DNA of 64,000 bases from an uncultured Pseudohongiella sp. (lineage in GTDB: Bacteria > Pseudomonadota > Gammaproteobacteria > Pseudomonadales > Pseudohongiellaceae), in NCBI GenBank assembly GCA_951812715.1, contig OX638323.1:3452577-3516576 (forward strand), read 5' to 3'. Below the pieces are notes generated by a model. That model searched no databases. It was not told the DNA's origin and worked only from the letters and a program-made list of their open reading frames with translations. Positions within the stretch are counted from its first letter, which is position 1. Every line of letters begins with the position of its first letter. Positions 47,019-55,208 of the stretch are shown here, in pieces. Position numbers and translations under genes: made by a program.

Positions 47019-47675
47019 TCAGGCAGCTTTCTCTACCGCTCCGGCCACGCGCCGAATGCGCCAGGCGCAGCGCCGGTCTCCTGATAACAGATGGTCTGTC
47101 TGTTTCACCGCCGCGCCCTCGCCGAGCAGATCGCGAAACATGCGCATTTCGGATTTGCAGAATTGCGGGCAATTCTCGGCGCAAGTCTGGATGGGGCAAT
47201 GATTCTGCACCAGCAGCCAGCCATCGGGCAAAAGCCGAACTCCAGCCATATAGCCATCGGCGCTGCGCAAGTTGACCAAATGTTCGACTTTCTGGTGCAG
47301 ATCGTTATCCGGTCCGCGCATTGCCGCGCGATAACGTTGTTCCACGCGGCGGGTTCGTTCCTCGACCATGCGCTCAACGCCATCGTCGCCCCAGCAAACG
47401 TCGGCGACCTGAATCAGCTCTCTCGCCAGTTCCGCGCCGGCGTTGGGGAACCAGGCGTTGCCTTTATCGGTCAACTTCCAAAGCGAGACCGGCCGGCCGC
47501 GATGTTGTTTCTCGGCGGGCAACTGGCGCACGAGTCCGAGTTTGTCGAGATCGGCCAGATGATGGCGTATGCCCATGGTCGTCATTTGCAGTTGTCTGGA
47601 CAAAATTCGCACCGACTGGGGACCGCGGGTTTTCAGGCTGTGTAAAATATGCCCCTGGTTGCGTGGGAGTCGCAT
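47019..47675 (-). CDS. Winged-helix Fe-S transcriptional regulator, SufR-like
   Basis: 218 residues. N-terminal winged helix (GHILHSLKTRGPQSVRILSR, QLQMTTMGIRHHLADLDKLG), a beta-wing HRGRPVSLWKLTDKG, then a C-terminal domain with the cluster-type cysteines in VQNHCPIQTCAENCPQFCKSE and a late RRCAWRI. This fits SufR-type repressors that bind [4Fe-4S] and control Suf or related genes. No suf operon is in the window. ATG at 47675 with AGGAG 7 nt before it decides the start. Confidence 0.85.
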   Translation of the reverse strand: MRLPRNQGHILHSLKTRGPQSVRILSRQLQMTTMGIRHHLADLDKLGLVRQLPAEKQHRGRPVSLWKLTDKGNAWFPNAGAELARELIQVADVCWGDDGVERMVEERTRRVEQRYRAAMRGPDNDLHQKVEHLVNLRSADGYMAGVRLLPDGWLLVQNHCPIQTCAENCPQFCKSEMRMFRDLLGEGAAVKQTDHLLSGDRRCAWRIRRVAGAVEKAA

Positions 47676-47851
47676 GGGTAGCTCCTGGATGCCTTTAATC
47701 GCTTTATCGGTAAGCAAGGCAAAAGGTTTACCTGGAGGGTCTCAATCGGGGGAACTATCACAAAAACAAGCAATAACTTTCCTAAGCGGGCCAGGATGCT
47801 GACGTCATAACCATCAATTGATCCTTGCTGACGCGGTCTTGCCGATCCCGC

Positions 47852-48298
47852 CTAGCGCAGCATATCGACGTGGAGAATGCCCGCGTCGCGGTAGGGGGCG
47901 GACACCGCGCGGAAACCGAGGGAGGTGTAGAAATCGACCAGGTACTGTTGCGCCGACAACCCGATTTCCACGCCGGGCCATTGCTGTTCGCAATGCGCCA
48001 GAACTTCCTGCATAAGCAGGCGGCCAAGACCGCCGTCGCGATACTCTTTTTTTACCAGCACCCGGCTGACGGCCGCATGGCGAATTTTCGCGCCGGTTGC
48101 GTTAATGCGGGCGTAACAGGCAAGTTCGTTCCCATGCAGACCGCAAAGGTGCAGAGCCTCCCGATCGTGGCCATCCAGGTCCTGGTAGGCGCAATCCTGT
48201 TCCACCACGAAGACTTCCGCGCGCAGGCGCAGCAGCGCATAAAGCAGTTCGAGGCCGAGTTCTTCGAAGGAAGAGTATTTCCAGTCCGGGGCCGCCAC
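47852..48298 (-). CDS. elaA: GNAT N-acetyltransferase, ElaA family
   Basis: 148 residues. The ElaA pattern is LLYALLRLRAEVFVVEQDCA, then YQDLDGHD, LACYARI, RVLVKKEYRDGGLGRLLMQE (the acetyl-CoA loop R-x-x-G-x-G-R) and LSAQQYLVDFYTSLGFRAV. Substrate of ElaA is not known. Single gene upstream of tRNA-Arg, on the opposite strand. Confidence 0.92.
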   Translation of the reverse strand: MAAPDWKYSSFEELGLELLYALLRLRAEVFVVEQDCAYQDLDGHDREALHLCGLHGNELACYARINATGAKIRHAAVSRVLVKKEYRDGGLGRLLMQEVLAHCEQQWPGVEIGLSAQQYLVDFYTSLGFRAVSAPYRDAGILHVDMLR

Positions 48299-48397
48299 GG
48301 TCTAGTCTCCAGGAGCAAATTTTCTGGTCGCGAATGATACGGCCTGCCGCCCGCGTTTCCCAATCGGGCGCCTTGCCTTATACTCTTGCGCCAGAAT

Positions 48398-48474
48398 GTC
48401 CCCGTGGCACAACTGGATAGCGCGACGCCCTCCTAAGGCGTAGGTTGCAGGTTCGACCCCTGCCGGGGACACCA
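48398..48474 (+). tRNA. tRNA-Arg (anticodon CCU)
   Basis: 77 nt cloverleaf including encoded CCA. Acceptor stem GTCCCCG/CGGGGAC, anticodon stem ACGCC/GGCGT with loop CTCCTAA (anticodon CCT, reads AGG), and T arm GCAGG-TTCGACC-CCTGC. The D stem GCAC/GCGC has one A-C mismatch. A -10-like TATACT lies at 48379-48384. The 3' end is 8 nt from the stop of the convergent methyltransferase gene. Confidence 0.95.
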
Positions 48475-48482
48475 GATAAATT

Positions 48483-49349
48483 TCAGGCCAAGTCCTTCTT
48501 CCGCAAAACGACGGCGGTCTGATGGTTCCCGATTGCCTGGTCGCTGTAGTCGATTATTTGAAAATGTTCTCCCCAGCGCCGACGCACATATTCTTCACTG
48601 TGGAAAGAGGTCTGGTAAAACTTTGGCAGACCGGCCAGATTTCTTAAACCCTTATTGCTTTCCAGAAAGAAAAATCCTCGTTTCGACATCGCGGTCTGCA
48701 ATTTCCTGGTAAATATACTTGCTTGCTGCCACACCGGATTTCCGTGCACGCTGCAGATCAAGACGCCTGTCGCGGCCAGAATCCTATGCAATTCCCGCAG
48801 CCAGTCGAATTGCAGTTTTTCGTCCATATGGGTGAAAATTGAAATGGCGAACACAACGTCGAATGCTTCGTCCGGATAGGGAAGTGGCGGCATGGAATCG
48901 TTAGTGTCCCATCGCGCCAAGGCCGGATAGTTCGTTCGGTTCCAGGCGATGGCGTCGGCGTCAATATCCGTTCCGGTAAATACCCCTTTCTTGCCGTGAT
49001 GGAAAAAGTATCCCAGCACTCGCGCGCAACCGCATCCAAAATCAAGAATTTTCAATTTCTCGGAACATTTGATTCCTTGCGCTTCCATTATTTTGGCAAC
49101 GTCCCAATAAACCTGCGAGCCCGCTGCTAGAAACGAAGTGCGACATAAATCGCCGTGAACCCGATGTCGAAGTCTGGGTGGCGGGATGGGCATCGCTTCC
49201 TGGCTGGTCTTGTCGCCGAGAGCGTAACCAATACTGTGCGCGAACAATTTCCCGCTATGAAAAATTTTCCTGAAACAACCGCAAAGGAAGTATAGAAACC
49301 TGTTTGCCCTGAGCCTGTCTCTTAACGAGAAGGCGGTTTTCCCGTACAT
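48483..49349 (-). CDS. Class I SAM-dependent methyltransferase
   Basis: 288 residues. The SAM-binding motif I is KLKILDFGCGCARVLGYFFH; the acidic motif II reads GTDIDADAIAWN; motif IV is FDVVFAISIFTHMD, and LRELHRILAATGVLICSVHG follows. Substrate unknown. The N-terminal 60 residues are basic and hydrophobic (FLYFLCGCFRKIF), perhaps a membrane contact. Its base composition looks more AT-rich than its neighbours. It sits immediately beyond a tRNA gene, which suggests acquisition by transfer (inference). Confidence 0.85.
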   Translation of the reverse strand: MYGKTAFSLRDRLRANRFLYFLCGCFRKIFHSGKLFAHSIGYALGDKTSQEAMPIPPPRLRHRVHGDLCRTSFLAAGSQVYWDVAKIMEAQGIKCSEKLKILDFGCGCARVLGYFFHHGKKGVFTGTDIDADAIAWNRTNYPALARWDTNDSMPPLPYPDEAFDVVFAISIFTHMDEKLQFDWLRELHRILAATGVLICSVHGNPVWQQASIFTRKLQTAMSKRGFFFLESNKGLRNLAGLPKFYQTSFHSEEYVRRRWGEHFQIIDYSDQAIGNHQTAVVLRKKDLA

Positions 49350-49376
49350 CGATTGATCCTGCTGAATCGCGCCATT

Positions 49377-49715
49377 TTAGCGCAATTTGACCCCGGTGCC
49401 GTAAGCGGCGAGGATGATCATTCCGCCTATGCCGCTGCTGATTTCGCTGTAATCTATTTTTACCGAGACCACCGCGTCCGCGCTGACTTCGCCGGCCGCC
49501 GCGGCAAGTTCAGCCAGGCAAGTTTCCCGCGCCTCGTTCAAAGCTTCCTGATAGGTGCCGCTGCGGCCGCCGACAATATCGCGAATGCTCGCCAGAAAAT
49601 CGCGGAATATGTTGATCGCGAGAACACACTCGGCGCTGACAATGCCTAGCGACGCGCTGATTTCGCGGTCGGGGAAGTTTGGCGTCGTTACGATGCGGCT
49701 GATTGGAATAGCCAT
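49377..49715 (-). CDS. YbjQ/UPF0145 family protein
   Basis: 112 residues. Text matches the YbjQ family: VSAECVLAINIFRDFLASIR, DIVGGRSGTYQEALNEARE, GEVSADAVVSVKIDYSEI and a GGMIILAAYGTGVKL end. The fold forms pentameric dodecin-like rings; 'heavy-metal binding' is a database label without proof. Lies between the methyltransferase and a gene remnant. Confidence 0.9.
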   Translation of the reverse strand: MAIPISRIVTTPNFPDREISASLGIVSAECVLAINIFRDFLASIRDIVGGRSGTYQEALNEARETCLAELAAAAGEVSADAVVSVKIDYSEISSGIGGMIILAAYGTGVKLR

Positions 49716-49808
49716 GGCCTTGCGCTTTCTCCTGGGACAAATGGGGCGCCAAGTCTAATGTCTGTGGTAGCCGGTTTCCAGTTGGCTGACTGGTTCCTTA
49801 CCTGTTGG

Positions 49809-50066
49809 TCAATAGACTCGTGGAATGATCCGCCAGGGAACCCGCCGGCGGTATTCATCCCACAACGCTCCGTATTTCTCCGCGCAACGGCGATAGTCAT
49901 CGCGTTCGCGCGGCAGCAGCAGAGCGATGTAATAGCGCGGATAGAGCCAGGGTCCGAGCGCCAGCGGCCAGCCCAGGGCGAGGGCAAAACCACTGGCCAT
50001 GAGTAATTCGCCAAGATAGTTGACGTGGCGCGATACGCCCCGGAAGCCGTTGCACCAGACATGGCA
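49809..50066 (-). pseudogene. C-terminal remnant of a sterol-reductase/DUF1295-type membrane enzyme
   Basis: About 85 codons read NGFRGVSRHVNYLGELLMAS, then RYYIALLLPRERDDYRRCAE, KYGALWDEYRRRVPWRIIPR, ending VY. This is the conserved C-terminus of the ERG4/ERG24 (C14/C24 sterol reductase) and ICMT-like superfamily (R-H-x-N-Y-x-G, then R-x-x-D-D-x-x-C-x-x-K-Y). The N-terminal six or more helices are missing: upstream in this frame lies the end of ygfZ. No start codon in a sensible place. A truncated, probably dead gene. Confidence 0.65.
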
Positions 50067-50067
50067 T

Positions 50068-51048
50068 TCAATTGCTGTCGGCAGCGCAATCGTAGGCAAG
50101 AGGCGTTGCCTGTAAAGGGGCGGCCGTTCGGCCATCCAGATACCATGAGCGTCCTGCCGCGGCAGCTTCGATATTGGCCACGGCCAGCGCCAGATTGCGC
50201 CCTCGGCCCGGGTTGGCATGGGCCAGTACTGGTTCGCCCTTGTCCGGATTTTCTTCCGCGTGTTCGCAGATGCGGCTGTTTGCGTCAAATTCTGATTCGC
50301 CGCTGAACAAAAACATGCGCTTTTTCGGTTTGCCGCGGAAGTGCATGCGGGCGACAACTTCCTGGCCGGTATAACAGCCCTTGCTAAAATTGATCACTCC
50401 AGAAACATCGTAATTGAGCAATTGCGGCGTGTATTGTTCGCTGATTGCGGGGCCGACGTGAGCCACTCCCGCCGCCAGCTCGGCCGCGAGCCAATCCTGA
50501 CCGGGGCCGGCTCGATATTCGCCCAGCAATTCTCGAACCGCGGAAATAACGGCTTCGTCCAGGCACCACAATTCCAATCGTTCGCCCGGCAGCCGCAGCA
50601 GGCACATCTGCTTGGAGATCGCGCATTCGTTGATCGTGGCCGGCGGCGCCGGAAACAGTCTTGCCAGCGCGGCGTCGAAACCGCCGCCGAGGACGCCGAT
50701 TACCAGCGGCGGCCTGAACTGGCGCAATTCGACCTTGGAAAACACCGCATAGCGGGACAGCGTGGCGATGATTTTATCGGCCATGCCGCCGCCGGTTTGC
50801 AGCAGGCAGGCATCGCCGCTTTGCACCAGGCGGAAGTCGGCGATGACGCGGCCTTTCAGATTGCAGAGGGCGCCAGGCAGGGACCGGGTTTCCGCTAGCA
50901 GATCGACGTTACAGCTCACCTGGCCTTGCAGAAAGTCGCGCGCATCCGGGCCGCTCACCTCGATGAATTCATGACCGGGCAAGGTGAATACAGGCATATA
51001 CATTTCCGGCGGTTGGACAAAAGTTTGAAGTTTAGCAGCAGTTGACAT
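50068..51048 (-). CDS. ygfZ: tRNA-modifying protein YgfZ (folate-binding)
   Basis: 326 residues of the GcvT-like fold with the diagnostic motif FSKGCYTGQEVVARMHFRGK (K-G-C-Y-x-G-Q-E). It helps Fe-S enzymes such as MiaB using tetrahydrofolate. Start ATG 51048 gives the expected length; an alternative at 51102 adds 18 unconserved residues. Divergent from sdhE, as in E. coli. Confidence 0.95.
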   Translation of the reverse strand: MSTAAKLQTFVQPPEMYMPVFTLPGHEFIEVSGPDARDFLQGQVSCNVDLLAETRSLPGALCNLKGRVIADFRLVQSGDACLLQTGGGMADKIIATLSRYAVFSKVELRQFRPPLVIGVLGGGFDAALARLFPAPPATINECAISKQMCLLRLPGERLELWCLDEAVISAVRELLGEYRAGPGQDWLAAELAAGVAHVGPAISEQYTPQLLNYDVSGVINFSKGCYTGQEVVARMHFRGKPKKRMFLFSGESEFDANSRICEHAEENPDKGEPVLAHANPGRGRNLALAVANIEAAAAGRSWYLDGRTAAPLQATPLAYDCAADSN

Positions 51049-51127
51049 AAGTCGTCTTATTGAAAGGTATCGATATGGCAACGGCGAAATGCTAGCTTTC
51101 ATACTCCATTACAGGGAACAGGCGGAG

Positions 51128-51403
51128 ATGGCGGCGGACAGCCAGGATTCCAGCGAATTGCAGAAGATCTACTGGCGCAGCCGCCGGGGCATGCTCGAAC
51201 TCGATCTGTTGCTGGTTCCGTTCACCCAGGAGGTCTACGCGGGACTGTCGCCGGAAGATCAGTCCCGGTACCGGCAATTATTGCGTTGCGAAGACCAGGA
51301 CCTGTTTGCCTGGTTGCTGCGGCGCGAAGCAGCCGAAAACTGGCAGCCGCTGATCGATCGAATTCTGGCCCATAATACGGTGCGTTGCGCGAAGTTGGAC
51401 TAA
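51128..51403 (+). CDS. sdhE: FAD assembly factor SdhE
   Basis: 91 residues of all-helical SdhE/YgfY. Diagnostic text is WRSRRGMLELDLLLVPF with the conserved R-G-x-x-E-[LM]-D, then EDQDLFAWLLRRE. It helps attach FAD covalently to SdhA and FrdA. The ATG at 51128 fits the family length (E. coli 88); an in-frame ATG at 51089 would extend it by 13 residues. ygfX follows 10 nt later. Confidence 0.93.
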   Translation: MAADSQDSSELQKIYWRSRRGMLELDLLLVPFTQEVYAGLSPEDQSRYRQLLRCEDQDLFAWLLRREAAENWQPLIDRILAHNTVRCAKLD

Positions 51404-51413
51404 GCTTTGCCGC

Positions 51414-51827
51414 GTGCTGCAATTGCGTCCCGTTCCATCCCGGCTGCGCTGGCTGCTGGCGCTGGCCGCGCATGGGCTGGCGGCGGCGGCGCTGTTCCAT
51501 GCCGGCGCGCCGGGCTGGCTCAAGCTGATCCTGGCGCCATTCGTGCCGGCAAGCCTTTGGCGCGAGGCAATGATTTTCCTGGGCCGCAAGGAAGCGGCTG
51601 AATTGTGCTTGAGCGCCGGTTCGGCGGAGCTTTGGATTGATGGCGAGGCGGTTACGGCAGGGCAGGCCCGGACGCTGCATTGCTCGGAGTTGATGATCGT
51701 TATCGAGTTCCCGGTCCGCGGCGCGGAATCCGGCCGCCGCCGATTCACGCTGGTGCTGTTTCCGGATTCTCTGCCAGCCGGCGACATGCGCCGATTGCGG
51801 CGCTGGCTCAACTATGAAAGCGGTTGA
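51414..51827 (+). CDS. YgfX/CptA-like membrane protein
   Basis: 137 residues from a GTG. Two short helices (RLRWLLALAAHGLAAAALFH; GWLKLILAPFVPASLW) precede a soluble beta-rich domain (AELWIDGEAVTAGQARTLHC; FTLVLFPDSLPAGDMRRLRR). Position after sdhE and the DSLxAGDxRRLRRWL end match YgfX. In E. coli it was described as a toxin (CptA) opposed by SdhE/CptB, though that role is disputed. Its 3' end overlaps nadB by 16 nt on the opposite strand. Confidence 0.82.
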   Translation: MLQLRPVPSRLRWLLALAAHGLAAAALFHAGAPGWLKLILAPFVPASLWREAMIFLGRKEAAELCLSAGSAELWIDGEAVTAGQARTLHCSELMIVIEFPVRGAESGRRRFTLVLFPDSLPAGDMRRLRRWLNYESG

Positions 51828-53479
51828 TCGCCGTGTAACAAATCCGTGTGGCCCGCCGGCGTCAGCACCGTATCCGCAGCCTCGGACAATAACCCCGGAT
51901 GGTCCAGATTGAAATGCAGGCCGCGGCTTTCCTTGCGCGCGCCGGCGCCGCGCACGATCAGGCCGGCCACGAGAATCAGGTTTCGCAACTCCAGCATGTC
52001 CCGGCTAATGTGATAGCGCCGGAAGTGCTCATGAATCTCCTCGCGCAGCATTGCCAGACGTTTTTCCGCTCGGCGCAGGCGAGCGTCGCTGCGCACGATG
52101 CCGACATAGTCCCACATGCAGCGGCGCAATTCGTCCCAGTTATGGGAAACGAGAATGTCGTCGCCGGATTCGGCGCGGCCGTTGGGCCAGTCCTGGATTG
52201 CGCCGGCGAAGGGCGTGTCGCCGATTTTGCGCCGGATGGATTGCGCGGCGCTGAAGGCGATGACGAAACACTCCGACAGCGAGTTGCTGGCGATGCGGTT
52301 GGCGCCATGAAGGCCGGAAAAAGTGGTTTCGCCGATCGCGTAGAGATTATCGATATCGGTTTCGCCATCCCGGTTGACGATCACGCCGCCGCAAGTGTAA
52401 TGCGCCGCCGGAACTACCGGAATCCGGTCGCGGGTGATATCGATGCCGAGTTCCTGCAAGCGCCGGTAGATATTCGGGAAGCGCTCGCGCACCAGATCCG
52501 CCGGCCGGTGGGTGATGTTCAGATACACGCAATCCTCGCCGAGACGCTTGGTCTCATGGTCGATGGCGCGGGCGACGATATCGCGCGAGGATAGTTCGCC
52601 GCGGCTGTCGAACCGCGTCATGAAGCGCGTGCCGTCAGCTAGCTCGAGTCTGGCGCCTTCGCCGCGCATGGCCTCGGTAATCAGGAAACTGCGGGCATGG
52701 GGGTGAAACAGGCAGGTCGGGTGAAACTGGTTGAACTCCATGTTGGCAACCCGGCAGCCAGCGCGCCAGGCCATGGCGATGCCGTCGCCGCTGGCGCTGT
52801 CGGGATTGGTGGTGTAAAGGTAGGACTTGCTGGCGCCGCCGGTGGCGAGCACCACGAATCTGGCCTTGATTGCCGAAACCCGCCGAGTGGCGTCGTCGAG
52901 CACGTAAACGCCAGCGCAGCGCCGCCTCGCGCCGCCAGGATCGTGCACGACCAGGTCGATAGCGGTGCGATTCACCATCAGTTCGATAGCGGGATGTTCG
53001 CTGGCGCGGCGGCGCAAGGTCTGGAATACCGCCTTGCCCGTTGCGTCGGTAGCGTGAATGATGCGTCGATGGCTGTGCGCGCCTTCCTGGGCAAGATGCA
53101 ACGAACTCAGGTCGACGCTCGAGCTTTCGCCGCCATCGCGGCGATTACCGGCGCCTGACCGGGTGCTGAACGGCACACCCTGTTCCAGCAGCCATTGCAC
53201 CGCGCCGGCGCTGTTTCCTACGACATGCTCGACCATGTCCCGGTGGCATAGCCCGCCGCCGACCGTCATCGTGTCGTCGATATGCGACGCCAGGCTGTCG
53301 CGGTCATCCAGCACCGCCGCGATGCCGCCTTGAGCGTAAAAGGTCGCGCCCTGTTCCAGACTGGCCTTGCTGAGCACCGCTACCTTCGCGAAGGGCGCCG
53401 CGCGCAACGCCAGGGTAAGCCCGGCGGCGCCGCTGCCGATGATCAGAATGTCGAATTTTTGAACTGCGGGGCCGGTCAT
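51812..53479 (-). CDS. nadB: L-aspartate oxidase
   Basis: FAD enzyme making iminoaspartate in NAD synthesis. 555 residues: DILIIGSGAAGLTLALRAAP binds FAD. ATFYAQGGIAAVLDDRDS and SLHLAQEGAHSHRRIIHA hold substrate residues. The active-site region VVPAAHYTCGGVIVNRDGET follows, then NRIASNSLSECFVIA and the helical C-terminus. Divergent from rpoE, the standard gammaproteobacterial order. Confidence 0.97.
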   Translation of the reverse strand: MTGPAVQKFDILIIGSGAAGLTLALRAAPFAKVAVLSKASLEQGATFYAQGGIAAVLDDRDSLASHIDDTMTVGGGLCHRDMVEHVVGNSAGAVQWLLEQGVPFSTRSGAGNRRDGGESSSVDLSSLHLAQEGAHSHRRIIHATDATGKAVFQTLRRRASEHPAIELMVNRTAIDLVVHDPGGARRRCAGVYVLDDATRRVSAIKARFVVLATGGASKSYLYTTNPDSASGDGIAMAWRAGCRVANMEFNQFHPTCLFHPHARSFLITEAMRGEGARLELADGTRFMTRFDSRGELSSRDIVARAIDHETKRLGEDCVYLNITHRPADLVRERFPNIYRRLQELGIDITRDRIPVVPAAHYTCGGVIVNRDGETDIDNLYAIGETTFSGLHGANRIASNSLSECFVIAFSAAQSIRRKIGDTPFAGAIQDWPNGRAESGDDILVSHNWDELRRCMWDYVGIVRSDARLRRAEKRLAMLREEIHEHFRRYHISRDMLELRNLILVAGLIVRGAGARKESRGLHFNLDHPGLLSEAADTVLTPAGHTDLLHGDQPLS

Positions 53480-53594
53480 GCGGCGGGACGCCAGGTTGGT
53501 ACGCGTTGGCGCGAACGGATTACAATGCCGACATACATTACCACACGAAAAGTTTGTTTGGATTTTGTCACGATGGCTGCTGTTATCCGCAAGA

Positions 53595-53621
53595 GAACTT
53601 TTGGCCTGCTTTACTGTCTCA
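53595..53621 (+). promoter_or_regulatory. Sigma-E type promoter of rpoE
   Basis: GAACTT (53595-53600), 16 nt spacer, then TCTCA (53617-53621), 64 nt before the rpoE ATG. The sigma-E consensus is GAACTT-N16/17-TCTGA; the only deviation is C for G in the -10. It indicates autoregulation of the envelope stress operon. Confidence 0.75.
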
Positions 53622-53684
53622 GAAACAGAGCGTCAGTGCCACGGGGCAGATGCGAACGCCTCCGGGAAGGATTGAGAGGTACGA

Positions 53685-54254
53685 ATGTCCCGGGATACTG
53701 ACCGGCAATTGGTAGAGCGGGTGCTGGCCGGAGAAACCAACGCGTTCAATTTTCTGGTGCTGCGTTACCAGCATCGAGTCGCGGGATTGCTCAGCCGGTT
53801 CGTGCAAAGTCCGCATGAAATCGAGGACATCAGCCAGGAGACATTCGTAAAGGCGTATCGGGCTCTATCGCTGTTTCGCGGTGACAGTTCGTTCTATACG
53901 TGGCTATATCAGATTGCCGTAAATACCGCCAAGAATTATCTGGTATCCAGGAATCGGCGGCTGATGGTGGGCAGTCTGGATGCCGATGAGGCGGAACACG
54001 GCGAACTCGCGCCGGCGCTGCGAGACATCGCGAATCCGGAAAGCGAGTTGGAGATGGAGCATCTTAAGAAGGTAATCGATGCCGCCATCGAGGAATTGCC
54101 GGAAGAACTGCGAACAGCTTTTACATTGCGGGAATTTTCCGGCATGAGTTACGAACAGATCATGGAAGTTATGGATTGTCCGGTGGGTACGGTAAGATCG
54201 AGGATATTTCGCGCCAGGGAGGCGATTGATCGAAAGATTCGCGACTTGATTTGA
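53685..54254 (+). CDS. rpoE: RNA polymerase sigma factor RpoE (AlgU)
   Basis: 189-residue ECF sigma factor. Region 2: FNFLVLRYQHRVAGLLSRFV, then EDISQETFVKAYRALSLFRG and FYTWLYQIAVNTAKNYLV. Region 4: ELPEELRTAFTLREFSGMSY, then EQIMEVMDCPVGTVRSRIFR. It directs the outer-membrane/envelope stress regulon. GAGAGG precedes the ATG. First gene of rpoE-rseA, preceded by its own type of promoter. Confidence 0.98.
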   Translation: MSRDTDRQLVERVLAGETNAFNFLVLRYQHRVAGLLSRFVQSPHEIEDISQETFVKAYRALSLFRGDSSFYTWLYQIAVNTAKNYLVSRNRRLMVGSLDADEAEHGELAPALRDIANPESELEMEHLKKVIDAAIEELPEELRTAFTLREFSGMSYEQIMEVMDCPVGTVRSRIFRAREAIDRKIRDLI

Positions 54255-54280
54255 GAGCAGTAAAGTGCAAGAGGAAAAGT

Positions 54281-54850
54281 ATGAGTGAATCGCAGCGGGA
54301 AACACTTTCCGCGATGCTCGACAACGAAACTGACGACCTGGAACTGCGGCGGCTGCTGCAGGCCGGCGGCGGCGATAAGGAACTCAAGCGTGTCTGGGAG
54401 CGCTATAATCTGGCGCGGTCCCTGCTACACGAATCCCGCGTGACCCGGTTGAGCGATGATTTTCACCTGAAACTCGCCCGCCGCCTGGACCGCGAGCCCA
54501 CGCCGCCGCGCGGCATCGGCGCACTGTCCGCGAGCCGTGGATTTGCCGGCAGGGCCGCTATCGCGGCAACCGTCGCGGTAGCCGTGTTCATCGGCCTGCA
54601 AGCCAGCCTGAACAACGACCCCGCGGCCCCCCAGATCGCGCTAGAAACGGTGGCGCCCGCACCGCCATCCGCGCTAGCGGCGCAAGTAGCGGAAGTTGGA
54701 GACATTCCCGCCGCGCCGGTGGATCCGGAAGCACGCCAGCGCTTGCTCGAATACATCGAAAGCATGCGTTTCGATCCGGCCGAGCCGCCACGGATGGAAC
54801 ACATCCAGGATTCCCCACTGTTTCACCTCGTTAACGACCTGCAAGATTAG
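54281..54850 (+). CDS. rseA: Anti-sigma-E factor RseA (MucA)
   Basis: 189 residues. The cytoplasmic N-terminal sigma-binding domain reads SESQRETLSAMLDNETDDLE, then LRRLLQ and WERYNLARSLLHES. One membrane helix (AAIAATVAVAVFIGLQA, about 99-115) leads to an Ala/Pro-rich periplasmic part. Site-1 and site-2 proteolysis should free RpoE. AGAGGAAAAGT precedes the ATG at 54281. RseB/MucB, which normally shields the periplasmic part, is not encoded downstream. Confidence 0.93.
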   Translation: MSESQRETLSAMLDNETDDLELRRLLQAGGGDKELKRVWERYNLARSLLHESRVTRLSDDFHLKLARRLDREPTPPRGIGALSASRGFAGRAAIAATVAVAVFIGLQASLNNDPAAPQIALETVAPAPPSALAAQVAEVGDIPAAPVDPEARQRLLEYIESMRFDPAEPPRMEHIQDSPLFHLVNDLQD

Positions 54851-55208
54851 TGTCGTGTAATGCCTACCATGTCGCATTAGCGTAGCGCTCTCCCCCTGGC
54901 TCGCGGCAAGGCGCGTTTTGCGGGCAATGGCGAGTCCCATTGGCAAGAGGCGCAACGCCGCCACGGGCCGCGGGCGAACGCCCTTTGGCAGCGTCGGCAG
55001 CGCGCCATCGCGTCGTTGCAGCCCTTGCCGACGGCAGAGTCGTCCGCGGACCGCGTCTGGCGCTAACGCGCTGCCGATACCCTGATGCGCCATGGGACGC
55101 ATGATACGACGCCAGTCCGCTGGGGCGCGGCGGTTTCCTGCCAGTTACCATAGCGCATTGCGCTATGGTACAGTTGGCCGTTAACGGTCCGGTCAAGAGT
55201 AATGCCGC
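54851..55208. other. Gene-free GC-rich stretch where rseB is expected
   Basis: 358 nt between rseA and the Deg protease gene. No reading frame on either strand resembles RseB/MucB, and no RNA gene is recognised. The section 54870-55080 is very GC-rich and repetitive in appearance. A near-perfect palindrome (55146-55170) precedes the protease start. Confidence 0.6.
55146..55170. promoter_or_regulatory. Palindrome upstream of degP/mucD
   Basis: TACCATAGCGCA (55146-55157), one T, then its complement TGCGCTATGGTA (55159-55170). It ends 38 nt before the protease gene start. Could be an operator or a hairpin in the leader. No T-run follows. Function unknown. Confidence 0.5.

Noticed and set aside
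54864..55102. Long minus-strand open frames in the rseA-degP gap
   Set aside because: They are Arg/Pro/Ala-rich products of GC-rich DNA with no recognisable domain and no start signal; they do not resemble RseB.
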